A stretch of DNA of 35,889 nucleotides from Streptomyces sp. Ru72 (lineage in GTDB: Bacteria; Actinomycetota; Actinomycetes; Streptomycetales; Streptomycetaceae): positions 1-35,889 of the forward strand of contig NZ_PQSR01000079.1 in NCBI RefSeq assembly GCF_002920635.1, written 5' to 3'. Below the pieces are notes generated by a model. It saw only the letters and a program-made list of their open reading frames with translations. It was not told the DNA's origin and did not search any database. The stretch's first letter is position 1, and each line of letters starts with the position of its first letter. Shown piece by piece: positions 22,398 to 31,566 of this stretch. The position numbers were made by a program, and so were the translations under genes.

Positions 22398-24806
22398 TTA
22401 CCTCTGGGCTGGTGGCCGGAGGGCCTCCGAGCCACGCCACTGGGCCGGTGTTGTGGCTTGGAGGTCCCCGGAGCCGTTCATTTCTTCGTGCTGTTCCGGC
22501 TGCAGGCACTCGATCAGGTAGTCGCCGGTCTCCAGGTCGAGGGTCACCCCGTGGGTCTCGCTGCGGAACCCGGGGAACCGGCGATCGAAGGACTCCAGCG
22601 CGGTGAGGTAGCGCAGCAGGGGGCCGTCCTGAGCGCCGACGCTCTCGCCGGGCATCAGCACAGGGATGCCAGGCGGGGTGACGGTGACCATGGCGGCCGC
22701 CACCCGGCCGGGCGCATCGGCAAGCCGTACGCGCTCCGTGCCGCCGCGGATCAGGCGCTGGTAGCACAGCTGCGGCGGGGTCACTGGCTCCGGCAGCTGC
22801 TGGAAAGCGGTGTCCAGCAGCTCGACCAGGCGGACCGAGCGCAGGTGGTCGTGCATGTCCTGACACAGGTCGCGCAGGGTCCGGCCGGAGTATCGCCTCG
22901 GATGCTGGGCGACCAGTGCGGGCAGGACGCGGTCGAGCGGGGCGTCACCGTCGTAGAGGGCCTTGAAATCCATCAGGGCGTCCAACAGCGTCCCCCATTT
23001 GCCCTTGGTGATGCCCATGGAGAACAGCACCAGGGTGGTGTAGCTGTCGGTCTTCTCCACCACGATGTTCCTGGTGGCCAGATAGGCGGTGAGTACTCGG
23101 GCCGGGATGCCCCAGTCGGCCATGTCACCGGTGGCGTTGATTCCCGGGCAGGTCAGGGTGACCTTGATCGGGTCGAGCATGCAGTATCCCTCGGACAGCC
23201 CGGGAAAGCCGTGCCAGGAGGCTCCGGGCTCCAGGTGCCAGCAGGACGGCTCGGTGCGCAGCAGGTCGGCCGGCGCCTCGTCGAAGAGCAGCCGCTCGCC
23301 GCTCGCCGGGTCGGTCACCGTTTCGGGCTGCCACACGCCGAAGAACCAGGGCGGACGGTCCCCGGCGGCCTCGATGCGCCTGCCGATGCGCACGATCTCC
23401 TGGCGGAACCGAACTGCCTCGGTCACCGCCTCGTCGACCAGCCAGCGCCCCTGCGGCCCGTCCATCATCGCGGTGGCCACGTCCAGTGAGGCGATCATCG
23501 GATACAGCGGTGAGGTCGTGCCGTGCATCATCAGCGTCTCGTTGAACCGGTCGTGCTCCACCGGGGCCCTGGGCGCGGGCCTGATGTGGACCATGGCGCT
23601 CTGCGAAAGTGCGGCCAGCAGCTTGTGCGTGGACTGAGTGGCGAAGACGGTGGGCCGTCCGGGGCCGGGGAAGTTCTCCGGCCCCACCGACATGCCGTAA
23701 CGACCGGTGTAGAGAGGATGGAAGCGTGCATAGGCGAACCACGCCTCATCGAAGTGGAGCCGGGGCGTCGTGGCGGCGAACGCCCGTGCCGCCGCGACGG
23801 CGTCGTAGCACAGGCCGTCGTAGGTCGAGTTGGTGAAAACGGCGTACGCCACGTCGGGGGAGAGGGCACCTCGGACGAGTGGGTTGGCGCCCATCCGCGC
23901 CGCCACCCGGCCCGCCTCGATCTCAGCCGGGGGCAGCGGCCCAGCCAGGCCATAGCCGTTGCGTGTGGGGATCAGGTACACGGGACGGGCCCCGGAGACG
24001 ACGAGGCCGTGCAGGACCGACTTGTGGCAGTTGCGGTCCACCAACGCGATCTCGTCACGCGTGACGCTGAAGTGGCCGACCAGCCGGTTGCAGGTGGAGT
24101 CGCCGTGCAGGACGAAGTAGGTGAGGTCGGCGCCGAAGACGCGGGCGGCGTTGCGCTCCGCCTCGCCGATCGGCCCGGTGTGTTCGAACAACGAGCCGAG
24201 CTCCTCGACGGAGATCGACAGGTCGCTGCGCAGGAGCCGCTCGCCGAAGTAGTCGTGGAAGGCGCGGCCCACGGGTGACTTCAGGAAGGCAACGCCTCCG
24301 GAATGGGCCGGAGTGTGCCAGGAGTACTCGTGCGCGTCGTCGAAGCGGCGCAGCGCCTTGAAGAACGGTGGCAGGACGGCTTCCCGATATGCGCGGGCAG
24401 CGGTGGTGATCCGGCCCGCGATGAACGCCGGTGTGTCTTCCAGTGGCCACACATAGCCCACCACCGACTCCGACACCCACAGCGGCAGGTCATGCACGCC
24501 GTCGTCCGCCATGACCAGGAACACCGGCAGGTCCTGGAACCTGCTGCCGAGTCGGCGCAGGACCGCCGCACCGGCGGGCTCGCCGTCCGCGCCGCGGCCC
24601 GGCGGAAGGTCCCACGCCACCAATGCCGCGGCCAGACCGGCCTCGGTACGCAGCACGGCCTCGGCGTCGCCAGCGCTGACGGCCCAGCGGACCCCGAATC
24701 CTCCGATCTCGATCGCTTCGCGGATCTTCACCAGTTGCTCGGCCTGGGCGCCCTCGTCCTGCGGATGCGCCCCTACCGCGATAAGGATCTTGCTGCTGTC
24801 GGCCAT
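22398..24806 (-). CDS. Orn/Lys/Arg decarboxylase (PLP fold type I)
   Basis: An 802-residue cytoplasmic enzyme with the three parts of the biodegradative basic amino acid decarboxylases: an N-terminal receiver-like wing (1-140), the PLP domain (about 145-600) and a C-terminal domain. The PLP lysine is K395 in QSTHKLLAALSQ. The Asp that binds the PLP ring nitrogen is D353 in HFDEAW, and HGDSTCN (234-240) is the phosphate-cup region. Length and the MMHGTTSPLYPMIASLD segment fit arginine decarboxylase (AdiA-like) best, but lysine or ornithine cannot be excluded. The product would be agmatine, cadaverine or putrescine. The start at 24806 has GGGGAGGGG ahead. No antiporter gene is adjacent, so an acid-resistance role is not directly supported. 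Confidence 0.88.
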   Translation of the reverse strand: MADSSKILIAVGAHPQDEGAQAEQLVKIREAIEIGGFGVRWAVSAGDAEAVLRTEAGLAAALVAWDLPPGRGADGEPAGAAVLRRLGSRFQDLPVFLVMADDGVHDLPLWVSESVVGYVWPLEDTPAFIAGRITTAARAYREAVLPPFFKALRRFDDAHEYSWHTPAHSGGVAFLKSPVGRAFHDYFGERLLRSDLSISVEELGSLFEHTGPIGEAERNAARVFGADLTYFVLHGDSTCNRLVGHFSVTRDEIALVDRNCHKSVLHGLVVSGARPVYLIPTRNGYGLAGPLPPAEIEAGRVAARMGANPLVRGALSPDVAYAVFTNSTYDGLCYDAVAAARAFAATTPRLHFDEAWFAYARFHPLYTGRYGMSVGPENFPGPGRPTVFATQSTHKLLAALSQSAMVHIRPAPRAPVEHDRFNETLMMHGTTSPLYPMIASLDVATAMMDGPQGRWLVDEAVTEAVRFRQEIVRIGRRIEAAGDRPPWFFGVWQPETVTDPASGERLLFDEAPADLLRTEPSCWHLEPGASWHGFPGLSEGYCMLDPIKVTLTCPGINATGDMADWGIPARVLTAYLATRNIVVEKTDSYTTLVLFSMGITKGKWGTLLDALMDFKALYDGDAPLDRVLPALVAQHPRRYSGRTLRDLCQDMHDHLRSVRLVELLDTAFQQLPEPVTPPQLCYQRLIRGGTERVRLADAPGRVAAAMVTVTPPGIPVLMPGESVGAQDGPLLRYLTALESFDRRFPGFRSETHGVTLDLETGDYLIECLQPEQHEEMNGSGDLQATTPAQWRGSEALRPPAQR

Positions 24807-24945
24807 GCCGCCCCTCCCCGGTGGCGGGTGCCACCTCGGTCAGTGTTCGGGACGACCACCACGGGGCGGTGCATACCGGAGGGGCAAACCACCCGGACGA
24901 CGGAAAGCGCTCTCCTGGTGTTGACCTTGGCGTCCCGGTCATCTG

Positions 24946-25113
24946 TCGTTCCACCTGGTCGAGGCCCGAAGCCGCATCCTGCCCGAGGTGGGAGACAAGC
25001 CCGGTGCCTGGGTGGTGCGTTCTCTGGAGCGCCGTGGCGCGCATGTCCACCTGAACACACAGCTGCTCTCCGCCGAAGACGGCCACGTCGTGCTGTCCGA
25101 CGGAGAGGAAGTC
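24946..25113 (+). pseudogene. Fragment of an NAD(P)/FAD-dependent oxidoreductase (type II NADH dehydrogenase-like)
   Basis: The frame reads SFHLVEARSRILPEVGDKPG, AWVVRSLERRGAHVHLNTQL and SAEDGHVVLSDGEEV. This is the central NADH-binding part of the Ndh-type flavoproteins (ILP...A...L...GV...T). Both ends are missing and there is no start codon, so it is a 56-residue relic. Confidence 0.6.
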
Positions 25114-25129
25114 CCGCAGCGCATCCCCC

Positions 25130-25360
25130 GGGCAACTCGGTGCTCTCCTCGCTGAACCCGACCGCATCGTCCGGCGGTTCGCGTACCGGCTCGCAATCGA
25201 GGGCCGACTGCTGCGTGGCGGTGAGCCGGCCCGCGCGGCCGCCCGGGATGAGGACACCGTGGTCCAGGACCTCTGCGCCACAGCGGCGCTCAAGACTCTG
25301 GGGGATGAGGAGGCGTACGAGGATGTGCCGCCTCCACTGCTGTCCGCGCGCAACCCATGA
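25130..25360 (+). pseudogene. Gene fragment of unknown family
   Basis: A rightward frame without a start gives GQLGALLAEPDRIVRRFAYR, LAIEGRLLRGGEPARAA, DEDTVVQDLCATAALKTLGD and ends SARNP at TGA 25358-25360. It reads like genuine protein, with balanced composition and a GC-rich third position, but I cannot name the family. It follows the flavoprotein fragment directly in a different frame. Confidence 0.35.
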
Positions 25361-26178
25361 CAGCGGGGCAGGACCTCCTGGTGAGCATGTACCTGCCTGG
25401 CGCGACCCGGCGCCTCCACCTTCCACCGTGACGCCTACCAGACCTCGTACCGGTCGGCGGCCGGCTCCGGCAACCACGCGGGCGAGGACGCCGCCACCAA
25501 CTTCACCACCTCCATGTGGAGCTGGTACTACATGTCCGGCGTCGACGTCGTCCCGGCCGCCGTGACCACCGGAACCGTGGTGACCTTCGGCGACTCCATC
25601 ACCGACGGCTACCACACCACCTTCGACGCCAACCGGCGCTGGCCGGACCGCCTGGCCGCCCGGCTTCAGGCGGCGAGCGGGCGGCCAGCGGCTCTCTGTC
25701 GTCAACGCTGGCATCGGGGGCAACATGGTGGCTGGGACGCCGGCTGGGCCCCCAGGGGCTGGCCGCCACGAAGCGGTTCGCACACGACGCCCTCGGCCAG
25801 CCGGGCGCACGAGACGTGATCTTCATGGAGGGCATCAACGACATCAACAACAATCCCTCCCTCACCGCCGACCAGTTGATCGCCGGGTACCAGGACTTCA
25901 TCGCGCAGGCGCACGCGGCCGGCGTGAGGATCATCGGGGGCACGATGCTGCCCTACTCCTTGCTGAACAGCACCCAGGCCGGCATCCGGACCGCGGTGAA
26001 CAACTGCATCCGCACGAGTGGCGCGCTCGACGCGGTCGTCGACTTCGCCGCCGTCATGCGGGATCCGAACAACCCCGCCCAGATGCTTCCGGCCTACGAC
26101 AGCGGCGACCACCTGCACGCCAACGAGGCCGGCATGCAGGCCATGGCGAACGCCGTCGATCTGTCCGTGCTGCGGTAG
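25357..26178 (+). pseudogene. SGNH/GDSL hydrolase, N-terminally truncated and frameshifted
   Basis: Parts of one secreted esterase-type protein are readable: GQDLLVSMYLPGAT, then in another frame GASTFHRDAYQTSYRSAAGS and VVTFGDSITDGYH (block I, nucleophile Ser), then VVNAGIGGNMVAG (block II), then GARDVIFMEGINDINNNPSL (block III) and SGDHLHANEAGM (block V, Asp and His). All catalytic blocks survive, but at least three frame changes separate them (near 25415, 25692 and 25735), and the N-terminal domain and signal peptide are gone. The last segment, about 25725-26178, is a long clean frame. Confidence 0.75.
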
Positions 26179-26533
26179 GCGCGCTCAGGCCCCCGCCGAG
26201 ACGTGGACCGGCACCCGGCTCACCCTGAAGGCAGCCACCCCGGCCCGCAGCGCCGGCAGCCGCCGCTACGGAGCGATCCGGAGCTCGCCGAGGATGTTCT
26301 GGTCGGCAGACACAGCCGCACCACTCCGGGAAGCCTCCCCGGCCATGTGATCACTCCCCGCGAAGCCGTGGGTCCTACCTCACCGAGATCACTCACCGGA
26401 GGCGGCGCTGCGGTCTGCGCGTGCGGCGCGGGGCATGTCCCAAACAGGCAATCCGCCATGTCTCCCACGGGAAAGACCTGGACTCGGCTCTGGGGGTTCA
26501 CTGTCGGCCACCTCGACGAAAAGGAGCCGAAAC
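26179..26533. other. Upstream region of the cupin-MFS-ADH operon
   Basis: No gene recognised. A leftward frame here gives a short protein-like end (RVSRVPVHVSAG before TGA) that may be a relic. CATGTC occurs at 26434-26439 and again at 26457-26462, 23 bases apart, in the promoter-proximal part. Confidence 0.3.
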
Positions 26534-27067
26534 ATGCCCGAGGAAGCCAGGTCGGAATTCTGGAAGGGCCTCAAGCCGATCGCCGACTCGGTGAAGCCCG
26601 ACGCACAGCCGGAGGTCTATCTGTCCCAGGTGGCCACCGACGACGACCGGTACTACGCACCGCTCAGCGAGACCGTGGGATCGCGCCCGCTGTGGATCAA
26701 CGTCAAGGACAACTCCTGGGCCGACATCCTCTGCGCCAAGCAGGCCGGACTGGTCAACCGGCACTACCACCCGCACGAGGTGTTCGCGTACACGATCTCC
26801 GGCAAGTGGGGTTACCTGGAGCGGCCCTGGACAGCGCGGGCCGGTGACTTCGTCTACGAGGCCCCGGGCGAGGGACACACGCTGGTGGCCTACGAGAGCG
26901 ACGAGCCGATGAAGGCGTTCTTCATCGTCAAGGGCCCGTTGATCTGGCTGGACGAGGACGGCGGAACCACCGGCTACTTCGATGTCCACGACTACATCGA
27001 GCTGTGCAGGAACCACTACGAGAAGGTCGGCATCGGCGCCGACTACGTCAACTCACTCTTCCGGTGA
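26534..27067 (+). CDS. Cupin protein, 2,4'-dihydroxyacetophenone dioxygenase-like
   Basis: A 177-residue single-cupin protein. Its NRHYHPHEVFAYTISGKWGY segment followed by LERPW, GDFVYEAPGEGHTLV closely follows the pattern of 2,4'-dihydroxyacetophenone dioxygenase, a small non-haem iron enzyme that cleaves a C-C bond in the side chain of an aromatic ketone. Metal ligands are expected at H77, H79 and H115 (with E82 or H81 nearby). The substrate here is not proven, and other ketone or enol dioxygenase activities are possible. AAGGAG at 26521-26526 precedes the ATG by 7 bases. It leads the operon cupin-MFS-ADH; the MFS gene begins 29 bases later. Confidence 0.82.
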   Translation: MPEEARSEFWKGLKPIADSVKPDAQPEVYLSQVATDDDRYYAPLSETVGSRPLWINVKDNSWADILCAKQAGLVNRHYHPHEVFAYTISGKWGYLERPWTARAGDFVYEAPGEGHTLVAYESDEPMKAFFIVKGPLIWLDEDGGTTGYFDVHDYIELCRNHYEKVGIGADYVNSLFR

Positions 27068-27096
27068 CCCGGTCCCACCGCTCGAACGAGGTTCCG

Positions 27097-28446
27097 ATGC
27101 CACGTACCCGTACTCGTGTGCGGCCCGACGCAGAAGCGCCCGCGGCCGTCGACGGTGAAGCACGCCGCTATGAGAACCGGCTGTTGCTGATCCTCTTCCT
27201 GGCCTTCGGATTCGTCTTCTTCGACCGCCAGGCGTTGCCCTTCCTCGCCTCGTACATCAGCAAGGACTTCCATCTCTCCAACACCGAGCTGGGCACGCTG
27301 TCCGGAGTGCTGGCTCTCACGTGGGCACTGTCCGGGCTGGTCGCCGGCCGGCTGTCGGACAAACTCGGCAGACGCAAACCCGTTCTGATCGCCGCGGCAG
27401 TCCTGTTCTCCTGTTTCTCCGCGGCGGGCGGGCTGATGACCGGCTTCCTCGGTCTGCTCGTCGCCCGGGCCCTGATGGGCGTCGCGGAGGGAGCCGTGCT
27501 ACCGCTGGCGCAGTCGCTGATGGTGGAGGCGTCCCGGGAGAGCCGTCGTGGCCTCAACATGGGGCTGCTGCAGGGCTCGTCGGCTGGCCTGATGGGCGGG
27601 ATCCTCGCCCCGCTGGCGGTGGTGTGGATCGCCGAGCTCCACGGCTGGCGGACAGCCTTGCTCCTGACAATCGTGCCAGGTCTGCTCATCGCGGCCTGGA
27701 TCGCGAAGTCGGTCAGGGAGGTGCCGCCCGGCGGCCGGGCCCAGGTCGCCGCCGCCGACGCCGAGGTCGTCCCCGAGACGACGGCAGGCCCCAAGCCGTC
27801 GGTGCGGCAGGTTCTGGGACACCGCAACATCGTCCTGTGCATGGCGGCCGCATGCTGCTACCTCACCTGGTTCGTCGTCATCGTCACCTTCACCCCTACG
27901 TACCTGCTGAGCGTCAAAGGCTTCTCCCCGAGCACCATGAGCGGCGTCATGACCTGCCTGGGCGTCGGGTGGGTGCTGTGGGGGTTCCTCACCCCGGCCG
28001 TCTCCGACCGCATCGGCCGCAAACCGACCATGATCGCCTTCTCCGCGACAGCGGCCCTGTGTCCGCTCGCGGTGGTCTACGTCAGCGATCCGGTGGCGTT
28101 GGGCCTGGTCGTCGTGCTCACCTACACCGGGCTCGGCTGCTTCACTCTGTTCATGGCCACCATCCCCGCCGAGACGGTGCCCCGTGGCGCGCTGGCCACC
28201 GCACTCGGGCTGGTCATGGGAGTCGGCGAGCTGGCCGGTGGCTTCCTCGCCCCGGTGATCGCGGGGCGCGCGTCGGACGTCTGGGGCCTGCAGACGGCCA
28301 TGTTCATCTCGGCCGGCGGCGCCGTCGCCGTCGTCCTGCTCTCCCTCGGCCTGCGGGAGACCGCGCCGCGGGTGCTGCGCCGGCGGGCCGAGCGCGCCGC
28401 GGCTGCGGTCGGCCCGGGCGCGGTGGTGGCGGGAGCGGCCGAATGA
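27097..28446 (+). CDS. MFS transporter
   Basis: A 449-residue transporter with 12 predicted membrane helices and a cytoplasmic loop near residues 210-245. The loop 2-3 signature GRLSDKLGRRKP is present, and its counterpart in the second half is SDRIGRKP. The first helix (FGFVFFDRQALPFL) contains the Asp/Arg seen in the sugar-acid and aromatic-acid proton symporters (ACS and AAHS groups), so uptake of an organic acid is the best guess. It overlaps the dehydrogenase start by ATGA. Confidence 0.87.
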   Translation: MPRTRTRVRPDAEAPAAVDGEARRYENRLLLILFLAFGFVFFDRQALPFLASYISKDFHLSNTELGTLSGVLALTWALSGLVAGRLSDKLGRRKPVLIAAAVLFSCFSAAGGLMTGFLGLLVARALMGVAEGAVLPLAQSLMVEASRESRRGLNMGLLQGSSAGLMGGILAPLAVVWIAELHGWRTALLLTIVPGLLIAAWIAKSVREVPPGGRAQVAAADAEVVPETTAGPKPSVRQVLGHRNIVLCMAAACCYLTWFVVIVTFTPTYLLSVKGFSPSTMSGVMTCLGVGWVLWGFLTPAVSDRIGRKPTMIAFSATAALCPLAVVYVSDPVALGLVVVLTYTGLGCFTLFMATIPAETVPRGALATALGLVMGVGELAGGFLAPVIAGRASDVWGLQTAMFISAGGAVAVVLLSLGLRETAPRVLRRRAERAAAAVGPGAVVAGAAE

Positions 28447-29606
28447 GGGCCGACACGCGGCGTATGCAGGCCGCCGTCTGGTACGGAGCCAGGGACGTCC
28501 GCATAGCGGAGGTGGACGTTCCCACTCCCGGGCGGGGCGAGGTGCTCATCGAGGTCGCCTACTGCGGCATCTGCGGCAGCGACCTGCACGAGTACGCCGA
28601 CGGGCCGCACGCCATCCCCGTCGTGGAGCCGCATCCGGCCTCCGGCGCCACAGCTCCACTCGTCCTCGGCCACGAGTTCTGCGGGACGGTGGCGGCCCTC
28701 GGACCGTCGGTGACCGACCTGACGATCGGTGACCGGGTGGCGGTCGAACCGAACTACCGGTGCGGGGCATGCCCACGGTGCCGGGCAGGTGAGTACAACA
28801 TCTGCCGGCACTTCGGGTTCGCCGGGCTGATGGGGAACGGGGGAATGGCCGAGTACGCCGCCATCCCCGCCTACATGGCGCACCGCCTCCCCGAGACCGT
28901 GTCGCTGGAGCAGGCCGCGCTCTTCGAACCGGCATCGGTCGCCCTGCACGCCCTACGGCGCGCCGGGACCACACCCGAGACAGTGACGGTGGTCGGCCTG
29001 GGCCCGGTCGGCCTGCTCACCGTCCGGCTCGCCGCGGAACGCAAGGTGCGGCGCATCGTCGCCGTCGACGTTTCCCGCGCTCGCCTGGACCGCGCGGCCG
29101 GGCTCGGCGCCACCGATCTGATCGACGCGGGCCTGGAAGAAGGAGTCGGGCAGCGGATCCGCGAGCTGACCGGCGGTGAGGGCGTCGATGTCGCGTTCGA
29201 GGTGGTCGGATCCGAGAGCGCCCTGCGCACCTGCCTGGCCGCGACCCGAAGCGGCGGCCGGGTCGTCCTCGTCGGCCTGGCCCCGGAGGTCTCCCTGGAC
29301 ACCTTCGCGCTGGTCAACAACGAGCAGTCGATCGTTGCCAGCGTCGGCTACCGCGACACCTATCCGGAACTCATCCGGCTCGTCGCGGAACAAGGGCTGG
29401 ACCTGACACCGGTCGTCACCTCGACCATCGCCCTCGACGCCCTGGTCCCCCACGGCTTCGAGGCACTCATGGACGGACCGGGAGACCAGGTCAAGATCCT
29501 GGTCGACCCCGCCGCACACCGTGACCGCCTCGACCACCTCGTCTCCTGTACGGCGTCATCCGGGCCCACGACGCATACGACCTCAGACTGCGAAAGGAGG
29601 TGCTGA
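28443..29606 (+). CDS. Zinc-containing alcohol dehydrogenase (butanediol dehydrogenase-like)
   Basis: A 387-residue medium-chain dehydrogenase. Catalytic zinc ligands are C44 (CGICGSD), H77-E78 (GHEFCG) and E162. The structural zinc cysteines are C107, C110, C113 and C121 (CGACPRCRAGEYNIC). The Rossmann motif is VVGLGPVGLL, so NAD(H) is expected. Relatives include (R,R)-butanediol and sugar-alcohol dehydrogenases. Family members normally end near the KILVDP segment; here about 30 extra residues follow, and the last codons include a perfect ribosome site (AAAGGAGGTG, 29594-29603), so the tail may be a read-through into the site of a lost downstream gene. The start overlaps the MFS stop. Confidence 0.87.
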   Translation: MRADTRRMQAAVWYGARDVRIAEVDVPTPGRGEVLIEVAYCGICGSDLHEYADGPHAIPVVEPHPASGATAPLVLGHEFCGTVAALGPSVTDLTIGDRVAVEPNYRCGACPRCRAGEYNICRHFGFAGLMGNGGMAEYAAIPAYMAHRLPETVSLEQAALFEPASVALHALRRAGTTPETVTVVGLGPVGLLTVRLAAERKVRRIVAVDVSRARLDRAAGLGATDLIDAGLEEGVGQRIRELTGGEGVDVAFEVVGSESALRTCLAATRSGGRVVLVGLAPEVSLDTFALVNNEQSIVASVGYRDTYPELIRLVAEQGLDLTPVVTSTIALDALVPHGFEALMDGPGDQVKILVDPAAHRDRLDHLVSCTASSGPTTHTTSDCERRC

Positions 29607-29638
29607 GGCCGGCTCACCGCGATCACGCAGGCGTGGCC

Positions 29639-29679
29639 AGGAGGCGTGCCCCGGCTCGTACGCCGGGACGACGCCTCCT
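29639..29679 (+). terminator. Strong terminator of the cupin-MFS-ADH operon
   Basis: AGGAGGCGT pairs with ACGCCTCCT (9 pairs), and inside it CCCGGC pairs with GCCGGG around TCGTAC, with a small internal loop between the two stems. It begins 33 bases after the dehydrogenase stop. No T-run follows. Confidence 0.7.
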
Positions 29680-30228
29680 GACTGGACGGGTCCTGGGTGG
29701 CCGAGCACACGACGGACGGCACCTGCACCCCCGTGAACGCGCCGACACCAGGCTCGGCCGCCACGCCTCCCGACTCCGGCGTGCTCACGCAGGTCCCGCT
29801 CGGACAGGTCGGGCCGGGTGGCGGACATCGCCGCAGGGTCTGCTTCCCGCGCTCACCCGCCGCCTCCTGTGGCAACGGGGCGGTCCTCTCGGTCGACGGC
29901 GGCTCCCCCACCGTCGGAGACCCTCCGGCCGATGACGGCTCCCCAACCGTCTGAACCGTTCGGAACGCCGGACTGCGGCACGTTCTCACCCGACCGCCGA
30001 GGCACGGCCCACCCCCTTGCGAAAGTCGGGCTCGGCTTCTGGGCGCGGCCCGTGACGGCGCAGCGCACCGGGGGTTACCCTCGCCGGGAGACAGCATCAG
30101 GCACCTCCGACGGCCCTCACGTCAGAGCGCGACGCCCAGCCCAGCGGCCGCATCGACTCCATGTCGTCACGGCAGACCGGTCCTGCACCACAGTCACCAG
30201 GGACGCACGGGCTGGAAAGGAGATTCAG
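29680..30228. other. Upstream region of the AraC-type gene
   Basis: No gene recognised; open frames here are low-complexity. Around 29895-29950 the motif GACGGC(GG)CTCCCC-ACCGTC occurs twice as an imperfect direct repeat about 40 bases apart. The AraC promoter is expected in the last 150 bases but no clear hexamers were seen. Confidence 0.35.
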
Positions 30229-31185
30229 GTGAACCTGCCTATCGTCTCCCGCGTCTCCACGCAGTCGGTCGATCCGGCGGACCGCATCGAATTCTGGGAG
30301 GAACACAACCGACAGGCTCTGGTGGGCTTGACCTGCTCGTCGTACTCGCAGGATGGCCTGCTGGCCACGGAGACGAACGTCGAGCTGGGCGACCTGAGGC
30401 TGGCCGAGATCGCCGGCAACGAGCACGTCATCGAACGGACCCCACGGACCTGTCAGACCCTGCCGAAGGACTCGATCTTCGTCACGCTGCTGACAGCAGG
30501 CTGCGGGGTGTTCTTCCACGAGGGCGGCTGCGTCACCCTGCGGACGGGCGACCTGATCCTCTACGACACGCGCCGGCCCTATCTGTTCGGGTTCCCCTCT
30601 CCGATGCGCCAGTTGCTGGTGGACATCCCGCGCGAGGTGTTCGCCGCGCAGTGTGCCCCCGGCGAGGTGTCCGCGCCGATACTGCTCGGCAAGGGGTCGG
30701 CCGCCGAAGGTGCCCAGGCTTCCGCACTGGAGGCGGTACTGGCCGACTGGGTCACGGGGCAGGGCGGCGAGGACTCGGTCAGCACCCAGGCCACCGTGCT
30801 GGATCTCGTCCGTACGCTGGCCGCACCGAGGCTGGGCGGTTCCGCGCCGCCGGCCGTGCTCTCCCAACTGGCGGTGGCCAAGGACTACATAGCCCGGCAC
30901 CTTGCCGACCCCGGGCTGAGCTCGGGGCGGGTTGCCGAGGCGATCGGAGTGTCCGCTCGGCACCTCAGCCGTATCTTCCAGCCGACCGGGGTGAGCCCCT
31001 CCCGGTACATTCTCGAACAGCGGCTCGGCAAGGCCCGGCAGGTCCTCGCCGATCCAAGCTCCCGCCATCTGACGATCGCCGAAATCGCCCATTGCTGGGG
31101 CTTCGCCAGTCAGGCCCACTTCACCCGGGTCTTCCGGAGCCGTTTCGGCCGCACTCCCGGAGAAACACGCCCGTTCATCAACTGA
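30229..31185 (+). CDS. AraC-family transcriptional regulator
   Basis: A 318-residue regulator. Residues about 20-190 form a cupin-like AraC_binding_2 (AraC-binding-like) domain, as in NphR/FeaR-type proteins. Residues about 215-318 form the double helix-turn-helix (SSGRVAEAIGVSARHLSRIF and LTIAEIAHCWGFASQAHFTR, then VFRSRFGRTPGE). The start is GTG at 30229 with AAAGGAG (30216-30222) 6 bases ahead. FeaR-type regulators usually activate catabolic genes for aromatic or related compounds, so it may control the cupin-MFS-ADH operon just upstream on the same strand; this is inference from position and family. A strong terminator separates them. Confidence 0.88.
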   Translation: MNLPIVSRVSTQSVDPADRIEFWEEHNRQALVGLTCSSYSQDGLLATETNVELGDLRLAEIAGNEHVIERTPRTCQTLPKDSIFVTLLTAGCGVFFHEGGCVTLRTGDLILYDTRRPYLFGFPSPMRQLLVDIPREVFAAQCAPGEVSAPILLGKGSAAEGAQASALEAVLADWVTGQGGEDSVSTQATVLDLVRTLAAPRLGGSAPPAVLSQLAVAKDYIARHLADPGLSSGRVAEAIGVSARHLSRIFQPTGVSPSRYILEQRLGKARQVLADPSSRHLTIAEIAHCWGFASQAHFTRVFRSRFGRTPGETRPFIN

Positions 31186-31377
31186 ACCGGTGGCTGGGGG
31201 GACACTGCGCGTGCACGCCGTCCGCCACTGTTACACCGTCGACCCGGCCCGCACCATCGCCGCCGCGCCGGACGCCGTCGCCGCGGTCGAGATCGCGCAC
31301 GGCGACGACCTGGTCGGCTCCGGCGTCGACCACGGCACCGACGCCCACACCGAGGGGGAGTGGATCGAAGGGTGCCG

Positions 31378-31566
31378 ATGCTCGCCCTCACCGCAGACTC
31401 CAGGCTGTGGAAGCCCCGCCGTCTGCGACTGCGGGTGTTCTCCACCCCCACCCAACTCGTCACCATCGGACGCCGCCGCATCCTCCGCCTCGTCCGACAC
31501 CGGCCGTGGACAGATGTGATCACAGGTGTCCTCGCGCCGGCTGGATGCACTCACCACCCCCGGCTG
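31378..31566 (+). pseudogene. IS1380-type transposase, C-terminal remnant
   Basis: The frame reads LTADSRLWKPRRLRLRVFST, PTQLVTIGRRRILRLVRHRP and WTDVITGVLA, then after a frame change RRLDALTTPG before TGA 31564-31566. The run LRLR(L)F...TGRRRILR..RHWPWT..I is the end of transposases of IS1380-type elements in Streptomyces. The rest of the gene is absent; the preceding 190 bases (31186-31377) show no transposase match. Confidence 0.55.

Noticed and set aside
22458..23489. A 343-codon rightward frame opposite the decarboxylase
   Set aside because: It is antisense to a gene with intact PLP motifs and has Gly/Val/Arg-rich shadow composition.
29600..29935. A small gene starting at the ribosome site at the end of the dehydrogenase
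   Set aside because: The frame from GTG 29601 passes through the terminator stem and gives an Arg/Pro-rich string with no likeness to a protein; a lost gene is the better explanation.
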